Positions 50,275 through 60,562 of a stretch of DNA of 64,000 nucleotides are shown piece after piece. The number at the start of each line of letters is the position of its first letter. Positions within the stretch are counted from its first letter, which is position 1. The notes under the pieces are model-generated. The model did no database searches. It saw nothing but the letters and a program-made list of their open reading frames with translations, and was not told the DNA's origin. A program made the translations under genes and the position numbers. Source of the stretch: Streptomyces lincolnensis (GTDB lineage Bacteria; Actinomycetota; Actinomycetes; Streptomycetales; Streptomycetaceae); contig NZ_JAIHON010000001.1 in NCBI RefSeq assembly GCF_021173675.1, positions 434,001 through 498,000 of the forward strand, in the 5' to 3' direction.

Positions 50275-51168
50275 ATGAGCAGCACACTCCCCCGGATCGC
50301 CTGGATAGGCCTCGGCATCATGGGCTCCCCCATGTCCGAGAACCTGATCAAGGCGGGCTACGACGTCACCGGCTTCACCCTGGAACAGGACAAGCTGGAC
50401 CGCCTGGCCGCCGCCGGCGGCACCGCGGCCTCCTCGATCGCCGAGGCCGTCCGGGACGCCGACGTCGTCATCACCATGGTCCCCGCCTCCCCGCAGGTCG
50501 AGGCGATCGCCTACGGTCCCGACGGCATCCTGGCCCATGCCCGCCCCGGCGCCCTGCTGATCGACATGTCCTCGATCACCCCGCAGACCTCGGTCGACCT
50601 CGCGAAGGCGGCTGCCGCGAAGGGCATCCGGGTCCTGGACGCCCCCGTCTCCGGCGGTGAGGCGGGCGCGATCGAGGCCGTGCTGTCCATCATGGTCGGC
50701 GGTGAACAGGCCGACTTCGACGAGGCACGGCCGATCTTCGAGGCGCTGGGCCGGACCATCGTGCTGTGCGGTCCGCACGGCTCGGGCCAGACCGTGAAGG
50801 CCGCGAACCAGCTGATCGTCGCCGTGAACATCCAGGCGTGCGCGGAGGCCGTGGTCTTCCTGGAGAAGTCGGGCGTGAACCTGAAGGCCGCGCTGGACGT
50901 CCTGGGCGGCGGGCTGGCCGGCTCGACCGTGCTGACGCGCAAGAAGGACAACTTCCTCCAGCGCGACTTCAAGCCGGGCTTCCGGATCGACCTGCACCAC
51001 AAGGACATGGGCATCGTCACGGACGCCGCCCGCACCGTCGGCGCGGCCCTGCCGGTGGGCGCCGTGGTCGCCCAACTCGTCGCGAGCCTGCGCGCGCAGG
51101 GCGACGGGGGCCTGGACCACTCGGCGCTGCTGCGCGCCGTGGAGCGGCTGTCCGGCGCCCCGGTCTGA
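50275..51168 (+). CDS. glxR: Tartronate semialdehyde reductase (2-hydroxy-3-oxopropionate reductase)
   Basis: 297 residues, beta-hydroxyacid dehydrogenase family. NAD(P) motif IAWIGLGIMGSPMSENLIKAGYDV, substrate loop DAPVSGGEAGAIEAVLSIMVGG, catalytic Lys in SGQTVKAANQLIVAVNIQACAEA, and KDNFLQRDFKPGFRIDLHHKDMGI as in GarR/GlxR. It reduces tartronate semialdehyde to glycerate. ATG at 50275 with GAGAGG upstream. Downstream gene of the hyi-glxR operon. No glycerate kinase is in the window. Confidence 0.94.
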   Translation: MSSTLPRIAWIGLGIMGSPMSENLIKAGYDVTGFTLEQDKLDRLAAAGGTAASSIAEAVRDADVVITMVPASPQVEAIAYGPDGILAHARPGALLIDMSSITPQTSVDLAKAAAAKGIRVLDAPVSGGEAGAIEAVLSIMVGGEQADFDEARPIFEALGRTIVLCGPHGSGQTVKAANQLIVAVNIQACAEAVVFLEKSGVNLKAALDVLGGGLAGSTVLTRKKDNFLQRDFKPGFRIDLHHKDMGIVTDAARTVGAALPVGAVVAQLVASLRAQGDGGLDHSALLRAVERLSGAPV

Positions 51169-51694
51169 CCCGAGACTTCCGGTCCGCGGCGGTGCCGACA
51201 CCTGTCATGTCGCGCCCAGGCCCGCCGCGGACCGGAAACCCACGCCCCGCCCCGCGCGGGGCCGAACTCCCTTCCCGCGCCCGGCCGCCGGGGGGACCCG
51301 GATGAGGGGTGGTCCCCCGGCACCGGGCGCGGGGAGGGTGAGGACCGCGGCGGCGCGCGAGCCAGTGCGGTGGTGAAGGTCCGGGGCCCGCTTCTTCGAC
51401 CTGAGGGAGGCGGACCCGCGGTTCCGTCGCCGCCGCCGCGGTCCCGACACCATCCCCCGCCACACCGGCCCGAGAGCGCCGGATACGGAACGGTCCCGTA
51501 TCCGGCGCTCTCGGGCGTTTCCGGACCCGGCGCCCCTCCACCCACGTACGCCACCGTGCGTACGCCGCCTACGGAACCCTCAAATCAACCTCTGAACCGG
51601 CGTCGCGAGGCTTCAACCGCCCCCTGCCGAGGGCACATTCTCGTCACGTGGGGCCCGCCGGCACGGGGGCGGCGGGCCTCACGCCGGGGGTGTC
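51169..51694. other. 526-bp gap without a supported gene
   Basis: Open frames here (including long ones on both strands) have low-complexity Arg/Pro/Gly content typical of shadows. The region holds a perfect 18-bp-stem hairpin (51471-51513), several CGG/CCG-rich stretches, and a CGTACGCCACC-GTGCG-TACGCC near-repeat at ~51545-51570. No promoter or RNA gene could be assigned. Confidence 0.6.
51471..51513. terminator. Perfect 18-bp inverted repeat downstream of glxR
   Basis: CGAGAGCGCCGGATACGG (51471-51488), loop AACGGTC, then the exact complement (51496-51513), followed by GGCGTTTCC. It is 300 bp after the glxR stop. Very stable; may end hyi-glxR readthrough or belong to a small RNA. Confidence 0.7.
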
Positions 51695-52611
51695 ATGGAC
51701 AGCGGTACGACGGTCCGGCTGGAGCCGTGCGCGGTCGCGCTGCTGCGGGGCGGTCCCCGCGCCGCCGTCACGGTCGCCGTGCTCGCCCTGCGTCTGCGGG
51801 GCGTCGCCGACGCCGGCCGACCGGGCACGGTACGGGCATCGGGGGAGCCCGTGGGCGCGGGGCAGACCCTGCCCGCCCTGTGCGCGGCCGTCCTCGCCGC
51901 CCTTCAGGAACCCGTGGCCGTACGGGACTTGGCGGCGGTGCCGGGCGTACGGCGGGCGCTGGGAGAGCTCCGGGGCGACCTCGTGAGCGCCGGTCCGTGG
52001 CGCGGGTTTCCGCCCCACCCGACCCGCGCCGGGCGACGCGCGCTCGACGCCCGGTGCGCGGCCGTCCTCGCCCTTCTTCAGGAACCCGTGGCCGTACGGG
52101 ACTTGGCGGCGGTGCCGGGCGCACGGCAGGCACAGGAAGAGCTCCGGGGCGACCTCGTGAGCGCCGGTCCGTGGCGCGGGTTTCCGCCCCACCCGACCCG
52201 CGCCGGGCGACGCGCGCTCGACGCCCGGTGCGCGGCCGTCCTCGCCCTTCTTCAGGAACCCGTGGCCGTACGGGACTTGGCGGCGGTGCCGGGCGCACGG
52301 CAGGCACAGGAAGAGCTCCCGGCGCGACCTTATGAGCGCCGGTCTGGCGCGTCGGCTCCCACCCGACCCGCGCCGGGCGACGCGCGCTCGACGCCCGGTG
52401 CGCCGAACGACCGCTCCCCCGCGACCGCAAGGGTCTGTCGGCGGACGACATCGTCTCGGCGGTGGCCCTGCACGGCGAGCCCGCCCTGCGCGTCCTCTCG
52501 GGTCGCTTCGCCCTGCGGGCCGGACTGATCGCCCGCGTCGAGGTGGCGGACAGCGGTCTCCCATGGCACTCCGCGCGCTCGCCGTACTCCTGCGGGGCCG
52601 TCTCGGACTGA
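51695..52611 (+). pseudogene. TIGR04222-like gene expanded by 174-bp tandem repeats and frameshifted
   Basis: The first ~95 residues (VRLEPCAVALLRGGPRAAVTVAVLALRLRGVADAGRPGT) match the start of what I remember as the TIGR04222 family of Streptomyces proteins. Then a ~58-residue unit (LCAAVLALLQEPVAVRDLAAVPG … RGFPPHPTRAGRRALDAR) occurs nearly three times. In the third copy small indels shift the frame. The sensible C-terminus (ERPLPRDRKGLSADDIVSAV, then ALHGEPALRVLSGRFALRAG) is read in a different frame and ends at 52611, while the frame from the ATG 51695 stops at 52528. Probably broken, though programmed or compensating shifts cannot be excluded. Confidence 0.7.
51905..52415 (+). repeat. 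174-bp tandem repeat, about 2.9 copies
   Basis: The landmark CAGGAACCCGTGGCCGTACG starts at 51905, 52079 and 52253, exactly 174 bp (58 codons) apart. Copies 2 and the first part of 3 are almost identical; copy 1 is more divergent, and the end of copy 3 (from ~52318) has several indels relative to the others. This suggests a recent duplication on top of an older one. Confidence 0.93.
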
Positions 52612-52628
52612 ACCCCGCCGGGGCATGC

Positions 52629-52666
52629 CGAAGGGGCGGCCCTCCCTCCGGCGGGCCGCCCCTTCG
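52629..52666 (-). terminator. Terminator of gcl
   Basis: Perfect 14-bp stem CGAAGGGGCGGCCC / GGGCCGCCCCTTCG with a 10-base loop, located 18 bases downstream of the gcl stop codon and also 17 bases after the broken repeat gene; works for both directions. Confidence 0.85.
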
Positions 52667-52684
52667 ATGAAGTCACCGGGCGCG

Positions 52685-54469
<1,785 letters not shown>

Positions 54470-54528
54470 CGAGTACTCCTGCTTCGGCTGTCGGAGTGCC
54501 ACTCCCGTCGCGCCCTGCGGTGAGCTTC

Positions 54529-54564
54529 TTCCGTATCGCGGAAATTAACTTCTACTATCTGGAA
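54529..54564 (-). promoter_or_regulatory. gcl pair of AllR-type operators
   Basis: TTCC-GTATCGC-GGAA (54529-54543, perfect) and TTCT-ACTATCT-GGAA (54550-54564, one mismatch), starts 21 bp apart, 60-95 bp upstream of the gcl ATG. Confidence 0.75.
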
Positions 54565-54716
54565 GCAATGTAAGGCGCGGCCCAGGGAGCGTCAAGGGAG
54601 TGGGCGCCGGCCGGCGACGGGTGGTGTGGCGTTGGCGCAACTTCCTGTCGCCGCCGCCCGCGGGAGAGCACTATGGAGCCGCTGTCGCTGTCCGACGCGA
54701 GGTTCTGGAGTGGGCC

Positions 54717-55535
54717 ATGGCCGAGAGCATGCCGGTGCGGTGCCCGGCCTGCCGCCGCGAGCATCTCTACGCCGCGCCGCCCTACCCGTGCGTGTGCGGT
54801 GCGCCCGTCTCGCCACCACTGGACCCCCGGGGCGTCCCGACGACCGTCACGCACCGGGCCTGGGACGACGGCTGGATCACCCTCCGGTGCGGTGCCTGCG
54901 CCCGCGAGAACCAGTGGCCGTACCCGGAGCTGGGCTGCACGTGCGGGGCCGTCCTGCGGATCGCGGTGGCCGACGCGTCCGGCGTGACGGGGGTGGCGGC
55001 TGAGGGCGATGCGTCCGCCGAGAGCGGGGCGGTGCCGGAGCGGGATGTCTCCGTCGAGCCCGGGTCGGTGCCGGAGCGCGGCGCGTCCGCCGAGACCGGG
55101 CCGGTGCCCGAGCGCGGCGTGTCCGCCGGGGCCGGGCGTGACGGTCGCCGTCGGGCCTTCCAGCCCATCGCGATCCGTACCGCCCGGGACGCGGTCACCG
55201 TCGCGGCCCTGTATCTGCGGTGGCTCGGCTACCAGGACATCCGGCGGGCCGACCAACGGCCGCCGTCGGGCATCGGCCTCGCCGCCCGTGGTCTGCTGGC
55301 CCAGGTGGATCCGACCGTGCGCCCCGCCTCCGAGCGGGACGTGGAGTGCCTCTGGCTGACCGCCATGACCGAGTCCTCCCGCTGCGTCTACTTCTCCCTC
55401 GCCGGCTACGCCGACCCCGCCCGCCACCGCGCCGACTCCCTCGGCATCCCCCTCTTCGTCCTCGACCTCACGGGCACCCCGCAGCCGGTCAACACCCTCG
55501 CCGACGAACTCGACGCGACGGGGGCACAGGCCTGA
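54717..55535 (+). CDS. Double zinc-ribbon protein with Mrr/restriction-endonuclease-like C-terminus
   Basis: 272 residues. Two zinc ribbons: C9/C12/C25/C27 and C58/C61/C74/C76. A linker of repeats (VPERDVSVEPGSVPERGAS, ~105-140) follows. The last ~120 residues resemble the Mrr/RecB-like nuclease fold: TARDAVTVAALYLRWLGYQDIRRAD … GIGLAARGLLAQVDPTV … CVYFSLAGYADPARHRADSLGIPLFVLDL. Where active members have Q-x-K, this one has QVD, and the Asp before GIG is not evident, so catalysis may be lost. ATG at 54717 has GGAG six bases upstream. Divergent from gcl; role unknown. Confidence 0.72.
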   Translation: MAESMPVRCPACRREHLYAAPPYPCVCGAPVSPPLDPRGVPTTVTHRAWDDGWITLRCGACARENQWPYPELGCTCGAVLRIAVADASGVTGVAAEGDASAESGAVPERDVSVEPGSVPERGASAETGPVPERGVSAGAGRDGRRRAFQPIAIRTARDAVTVAALYLRWLGYQDIRRADQRPPSGIGLAARGLLAQVDPTVRPASERDVECLWLTAMTESSRCVYFSLAGYADPARHRADSLGIPLFVLDLTGTPQPVNTLADELDATGAQA

Positions 55536-55666
55536 CGGCCTCGTACCCCAGGGTGGGGAAGGCCGGTCGCGGCCGGAGACCGGCACCGGCGGAAGGCCGA
55601 GTGCCGGGCACGCGCGGGGCGGAAATCGGCTCGCCCTCGGCGGGGCCGGGGGATCAGACTCGGTGG

Positions 55667-56179
55667 GTGCGTATTCGCGGTGGGGCCGTCGACGAGTTCG
55701 AGGTGGTCCGGGAGATCGAGCGGGCCGCGGGGGCGGCGTTCCGGGGGCTCGGGATGGGGGCGGTCGCCGACGACGAGCCGCCCGGGGCGGACGTGCTGGA
55801 GGGGTTCCGCCGGGCGGAGCGGCTGTGGGTCGCGGTCGACGAGGGGGACCGGCCCGTCGCCTATCTGATGGGGGAGCCCGTGGACGGCGCCTTCCACGTC
55901 GAGCAGGTGTCGGTCCACCCCGATGCCGCCCGGCGGGGCGTGGGCCGGGCCCTGCTCGCGTACGCCGCCGATCACGCGCGCGGGCAGAACCTCACGGCGC
56001 TCACCCTGACCACCTTCGCCGAGGTGCCGTGGAACGCGCCCTACTACGCCCGCCTCGGCTTCCGCGTCCTGGACGAGGCCGACCTCACCCCCGGCCTGCG
56101 CCACATCCGCGCCCACGAGGCGAGCCTCGGCCTCGACAGATGGCCACGGGTCTGCATGCGCCGCCCCCTCGGCGACTAG
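55667..56179 (+). CDS. GNAT-family N-acetyltransferase
   Basis: 170 residues. Acetyl-CoA binding motif VEQVSVHPDAARRGVGRALLAYAADHA (R-x-x-G-x-G/A) at ~85-110, and NAPYYARLGFRVLDEADLTPGLRHIRAHE near the C-terminus, the usual GNAT layout. Substrate not predictable. GTG at 55667 is chosen by the N-terminus MRIRGGAVDEFEVVREIERAAG; the frame is open further up inside the previous gene's shadow. It follows the zinc-ribbon gene by 131 bp in the same direction and converges on the acyl-CoA ligase. Confidence 0.83.
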   Translation: MRIRGGAVDEFEVVREIERAAGAAFRGLGMGAVADDEPPGADVLEGFRRAERLWVAVDEGDRPVAYLMGEPVDGAFHVEQVSVHPDAARRGVGRALLAYAADHARGQNLTALTLTTFAEVPWNAPYYARLGFRVLDEADLTPGLRHIRAHEASLGLDRWPRVCMRRPLGD

Positions 56180-56189
56180 CGTCCGCCCA

Positions 56190-57770
56190 CTACCCCGCGT
56201 ACCTCTCCCGCAGCTCGACCTTGCGGATCTTCCCCGACACGGTCATCGGGAAGGACTCCAGGATCCGCAGCCGGCTGGGCACCTTGTAGTGGGCCAGCCG
56301 GCCCTCGCAGAAGGCGCGCAGTTCCTCCAGGGTGGGCGGGTCGGCCGGGTCGCGCGGGATGACGCAGGCGAGGACCTCCTCGCCGTAGTGCTCATGAGGG
56401 ACGCCGACGACCTGGACGTCCGCGATCTTCGGGTGGGCGTAGAGGAACTCCTCGATCTCGCGGGGGTAGATGTTCTCGCCGCCCCGGATGATCATGTCCT
56501 TGATGCGGCCGACGATCTCGACGTAACCGTCCTCGCGCATCACCGCCAGGTCACCGGTGTGCATCCACCGTCCGCTGTCCACCGCCTCCGCGGTCTTCTC
56601 GGGCTCGTTCCAGTAGCCGAGCATCACGCTGTAGCCCCGGGTGCACAACTCGCCCGCGGTACCGCGTGGTTGGGTGGCCCCGGTGGCCGGGTCGACGATC
56701 TTGACCTCGATGTGCGGCAGGACGCGGCCGACCGTGGCGGTGCGGTGTTCCAGGTCGTCGTCCCGCCGGGTCTGCAGGGACACCGGGGACGTCTCGGTCA
56801 TGCCGTAGCAGATGGAGACCTCCGCCATGTGCATCTCGGCGACCACCCGCTTCATCACCTCCACCGGACAGGGCGAGCCCGCCATGATGCCGGTGCGCAG
56901 GGAGGACAGGTCGTACGTCGCGAAGTCGGGCAGGTTCAGCTCGGCGATGAACATGGTCGGGACGCCGTACAGGGAGGTGCAGCGTTCCTGCTGGACCGCC
57001 CGCAGGGTGGCCGCGGGTTCGAAGGACGGGGCCGGGATGACCACGCAGGCGCCGTGCGAGGTGGCGGCCAGGTTCCCCATCACCATGCCGAAGCAGTGGT
57101 AGAAGGGGACGGGGACGCAGATCCGGTCCTGCTCGTCGTAGGCGACCAACTCCCCCACGAAGTAACCGTTGTTGAGGATGTTGTGGTGGGAGAGCGTGGC
57201 CCCCTTGGGGAAGCCCGTCGTGCCCGAGGTGTACTGGATGTTGATGGGGTCGTCGCAGGACAGTTCCTCGTACGGCACCGGTGTGCCCCGGGACAGGAAC
57301 GCCTCCCAGCCGGGGTCCCCGATGTACACGGTCTCCCTCAACTTCGGGCACCTGCCCCGCACTTGCTCGACCATCGCCCGGTAGTCGCTCGTCTTGTGGC
57401 CGAGGGAGGCGAACAGCAGGGAGACACCGGCCTGGTTGAGGACGTACTCGACCTCGTGGGTGCGGTAGGCCGGGTTGATGTTCACCATGACCGCGCCGAT
57501 GCGGGCGGTGGCGTACTGGACGAGCACCCACTCGGGGCAGTTGATCGCCCAGATGCCCACCCGGTCGCCCTTGACGACCCCGCTCGCGAGCAGTGCGTAC
57601 GCCAACGCGTCGACGTCGGCGGAGAACCGCGCGTAGGTCCAGCGCCGCCCGGAGGGCACGTCGACGAGCGCCTCGCGGTCCGGCCAGGCGGCGACCGCCC
57701 GGTCGAGGTTCGCGCCGATGGTGTCGCCCAGCAGCGGTGTCGTACCGGTCCCGTGGGTGTAGGAGTTCAC
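56190..57770 (-). CDS. AMP-forming acyl-CoA synthetase (fatty-acyl-CoA ligase type)
   Basis: 526 residues, ANL superfamily. P-loop-like [30 protein letters not shown] (A5), [55 protein letters not shown] (A7-A8 hinge), and catalytic Lys in [13 protein letters not shown]. It activates a medium or long carboxylic acid as acyl-AMP then acyl-CoA. GTG at 57770 overlaps the stop of the upstream ligase gene (GTGA), so the two are made together. The 5' end overlaps no other gene. Converges on the GNAT gene with an 10-bp gap. Confidence 0.92.
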   Translation of the reverse strand: MNSYTHGTGTTPLLGDTIGANLDRAVAAWPDREALVDVPSGRRWTYARFSADVDALAYALLASGVVKGDRVGIWAINCPEWVLVQYATARIGAVMVNINPAYRTHEVEYVLNQAGVSLLFASLGHKTSDYRAMVEQVRGRCPKLRETVYIGDPGWEAFLSRGTPVPYEELSCDDPINIQYTSGTTGFPKGATLSHHNILNNGYFVGELVAYDEQDRICVPVPFYHCFGMVMGNLAATSHGACVVIPAPSFEPAATLRAVQQERCTSLYGVPTMFIAELNLPDFATYDLSSLRTGIMAGSPCPVEVMKRVVAEMHMAEVSICYGMTETSPVSLQTRRDDDLEHRTATVGRVLPHIEVKIVDPATGATQPRGTAGELCTRGYSVMLGYWNEPEKTAEAVDSGRWMHTGDLAVMREDGYVEIVGRIKDMIIRGGENIYPREIEEFLYAHPKIADVQVVGVPHEHYGEEVLACVIPRDPADPPTLEELRAFCEGRLAHYKVPSRLRILESFPMTVSGKIRKVELRERYAG

Positions 57771-59437
57771 CGGAAGTCCTCCTCGCGGTATTCGGCGTCC
57801 GAGCCGGCGGCCGTGGCCTCGCGCAGTTCGATGCGGCGGATCTTGCCGGAGACGGTCTTGGGCAGGCCGCCGAACTCCAGGCGGCGGATCCGCTTGTAGG
57901 GGGCGAGGACCTCGCGGGAGTGCTCGAAGAGCACCTTCGCGGTGTCGGGTCCGGGCTCCCAGCCCTCGGCGAGCACGACGTAGGCCTTCGGGACGGCGAG
58001 CCGCAGCTCGTCGGGCGCGGGCACGACGGCCGCCTCGGCCACCGCCGCGTGCTCCAGCAGGGCGCTCTCCAGCTCGAAGGGGCTGATCTTGTAGTCGGAG
58101 GCCTTGAAGACATCGTCGGCCCGACCGACATACACGACATAACCGTCTTCGTCCCGGCTGCCGATGTCGCCGGTGCGGTAGTAGCCGCCCGCCATCGCCT
58201 CCGCCGAACGGTCGGGGTCGCCGTGGTAGCCGGTCATCAGGCCGACGGGCCGGGTGGACAGGTCGAGCGCGATCTCGCCCTCGGCCGCGCCGGGCGCCCC
58301 CGAGACCGGGTCGAGGAGCTCCACCCGGTAACCGGGGCTGGGGCGGCCCATGGAGCCGGTCTTCAGTTCCTGGCCGGGGCTGTTGGAGACCTGGACGGCG
58401 GTCTCGGTCTGGCCGAAGCCGTCCCGGATCGTGACGCCCCAGGACCGGCGGACCTGCTCGATGACCTCGGGGTTGAGCGGCTCACCGGCGGCGACCACCT
58501 CGCGCGGCGGGGTGCGCAGCTGGGTCAGGTCGGCCTGGATGAGCATGCGCCACACCGTCGGCGGGGCACAGAACGTGGTCACCCCCGCGCGGTCCATCTC
58601 GGCCATCAGCCGGGCCGGGTCGAAGCGGGTGTAGTTGTGGACGAAGACGGTCGCCTCGGCGTTCCAGGGGGCGAACAGGTTGGACCAGGCGTGCTTGGCC
58701 CAACCGGGCGAGGAGATGTTCAGGTGCACGTCCCCCGGCTTCAGACCGATCCAGTACATCGTCGCCAGGTGCCCGATCGGGTAGGACACGTGGGTGTGCT
58801 CGACCAGCTTGGGGCGGGCGGTCGTACCGGAGGTGAAGTACAGCATCAGGGGGTCGTCGGCCAGGGTCGGGCCGTCGGGCAGGAACTCGGCGGAGGCGGC
58901 GTAGGCGTCCTCGTAGGGCTGCCAGCCCTCCTGGAGGCCGCCGACGGCGGTGCGCGTGTAGTCACCGGGCACGTCGTCGAACTTCGCGGCGTCCTCGGCG
59001 CGGACCAGGACGTGCCGCACCTGTCCGCGCTCCACCCGGTCGCGCAGGTCGGCGGGGCCGAGCAGCGGGGTGGCCGGGATGACGACGGCCCGCAGCTTCA
59101 TCGCGGCGAGCGCCGTCTCCCACAGCTCGGCCTGGTTGCCCAGCATGACCAGGATCCGGTCCTCCGCCCCGACCCCGCGCTCGCGCAGCAGGTTGGCGAC
59201 CCGGTTGGAACGTTCGGACAGGTCGGCGAAGGAGAGCCGGATCTCCGAGCCGTCCTCCTCGACGATGTGCAGGGCGGTCCGGTCGTTGCCGTCCGCGATC
59301 ACGTCGAACCAGTCGAGCGCCCAGTTGAAGTGCGCGGGCCGCGGCCAGGTGAAGCCCTCGTAGGCCGTGGTGTAGTCCTCGCGGTGTTCCAGCAGGAAGT
59401 CACGCGCGCTGCGGAAGAGCTCCGTCGCCGTCGTCAT
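57767..59437 (-). CDS. AMP-forming acyl-CoA synthetase (acetyl/benzoate-CoA ligase-like)
   Basis: 556 residues, ANL superfamily, of the medium-chain/benzoate ligase branch: [19 protein letters not shown] (P-loop), [16 protein letters not shown] (A5), [41 protein letters not shown] (A7-A8), and the Lys in [16 protein letters not shown]-terminal [12 protein letters not shown] is also family-typical. ATG at 59437 has a strong AAGGAGG eight bases upstream. Coupled to the second ligase and divergent from the GAF-LuxR regulator, which may control both. Confidence 0.92.
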   Translation of the reverse strand: MTTATELFRSARDFLLEHREDYTTAYEGFTWPRPAHFNWALDWFDVIADGNDRTALHIVEEDGSEIRLSFADLSERSNRVANLLRERGVGAEDRILVMLGNQAELWETALAAMKLRAVVIPATPLLGPADLRDRVERGQVRHVLVRAEDAAKFDDVPGDYTRTAVGGLQEGWQPYEDAYAASAEFLPDGPTLADDPLMLYFTSGTTARPKLVEHTHVSYPIGHLATMYWIGLKPGDVHLNISSPGWAKHAWSNLFAPWNAEATVFVHNYTRFDPARLMAEMDRAGVTTFCAPPTVWRMLIQADLTQLRTPPREVVAAGEPLNPEVIEQVRRSWGVTIRDGFGQTETAVQVSNSPGQELKTGSMGRPSPGYRVELLDPVSGAPGAAEGEIALDLSTRPVGLMTGYHGDPDRSAEAMAGGYYRTGDIGSRDEDGYVVYVGRADDVFKASDYKISPFELESALLEHAAVAEAAVVPAPDELRLAVPKAYVVLAEGWEPGPDTAKVLFEHSREVLAPYKRIRRLEFGGLPKTVSGKIRRIELREATAAGSDAEYREEDFR

Positions 59438-59556
59438 CCGTTCGTCCTCCTTGATGCCGGCACCATTGCCGGGCGGCTCCATGCCATCGTGTAATCCGTG
59501 ATGCAGGTCTCACTACCCCCGAACGGGGGTGTGTGCCGCAGCGAAAGGGCGAGTAC

Positions 59557-60420
59557 GTGGCAGCACAGATGTCCCCCTCGGCGGAGATCCGGAACGCGCT
59601 GGTACGGCTGCGCCGCTCGACCGGGCTCCCGGTGGCCTTCGGCGGCCTGGTGGAGCCGGGCCGCCGGCACATGCGCATCAGCGAACTCAACGGCACCGCC
59701 ACGGCCGCGCTGAGCGCCCTGGCGATCACCTCCGGCTACGGCCTCGGCGGCAAGGCCGTCGCCCTCGCCCGCCCGTGCGCGGTCGCGGACTACTCCGCCT
59801 CACGGCAGATCAGCCACGAATACGACGCCGCCGTCGCCGCGGAGGGCCTGCGCTCGGTGCTGGCGGTCCCCGTCGTCGTACGACGGCGGGTGCGCGGGGT
59901 GCTCTACGGCGCCCTGCGCGACGCCCGGCCGCTCGGCGACCGCATGCTGAGCGCGGCGGTGGCGGCCGCCCGGGACGTGGAGCAGGCGCTGGTGGTGGCG
60001 GACGAGATCCGGGAGCTGCTGGCGGCCGCCCGGCCCGAGCCGGCGCCGGGCCCCCGGGAGGCGGCCGGGTGGGAGCAGGTCCGGGAGGCGCACGCGGCAC
60101 TGCGGGCGCTGGCGCCGCGGATCACGGACGAGGCGCTGCGGGCCGAGCTGCTCGCCGCGTGCGGGCTGCTGGCCACGCGGCCCGGACAGCCGGGCCGGAC
60201 CGGGCGCGCCGGGCCGCCGGCGGACGTACGTCTGACGGCCCGCGAGGTCGATGTGCTGGCCTGTGTGGCGGCGGGGGCCACGAACGCGGTGACCGCCGAG
60301 CGCCTGGGCGTGACCGCCGAGACGGTCAAGGGCTACCTGCGCTCGGCCATGCGCAAGCTCGGTTCCCGTACCCGTGGGGAGGCCGTCGTGGCCGCGCGTC
60401 GGGCGGGGTGGTTGCCGTAG
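59557..60420 (+). CDS. GAF-domain LuxR-family regulator divergent from the acyl-CoA ligases
   Basis: 287 residues. The N-terminal part (~10-150) is GAF-like (STGLPVAFGGLVEPGRRHMRISELNG; GLGGKAVALARPCAVADYSAS; GLRSVLAVPVVVRRRVRGVLYGALR), and the C-terminus a LuxR HTH (LTAREVDVLACVAAGATNAVTAERLGVTAETVKGYLRSAMRKLGSRTR). GTG at 59557 is seven bases after AAGGG; starts at 59533 are less well placed. Such proteins activate catabolic genes, here most likely the divergent acyl-CoA ligase pair 119 bp away. Confidence 0.87.
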   Translation: MAAQMSPSAEIRNALVRLRRSTGLPVAFGGLVEPGRRHMRISELNGTATAALSALAITSGYGLGGKAVALARPCAVADYSASRQISHEYDAAVAAEGLRSVLAVPVVVRRRVRGVLYGALRDARPLGDRMLSAAVAAARDVEQALVVADEIRELLAAARPEPAPGPREAAGWEQVREAHAALRALAPRITDEALRAELLAACGLLATRPGQPGRTGRAGPPADVRLTAREVDVLACVAAGATNAVTAERLGVTAETVKGYLRSAMRKLGSRTRGEAVVAARRAGWLP

Positions 60421-60562
60421 GCCCCGCCGATCTTCCATTCATGGCGCCCCGGGCCGAATTTCCCCCCGCGACCATGTTGTTATTTCCCTCACCACCACGT
60501 TCGGCCGAATTCCAAAGCCCGTTGCCTAATATTGGCCAGGACACGACACTTGGAGGGGAGCG

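Noticed and set aside
51370..52335. 321-codon + strand open frame through the glxR downstream gap and the repeat region
   Set aside because: Arg/Gly-rich and shifted relative to the recognisable TIGR04222-like frame; no ribosome site or domain.
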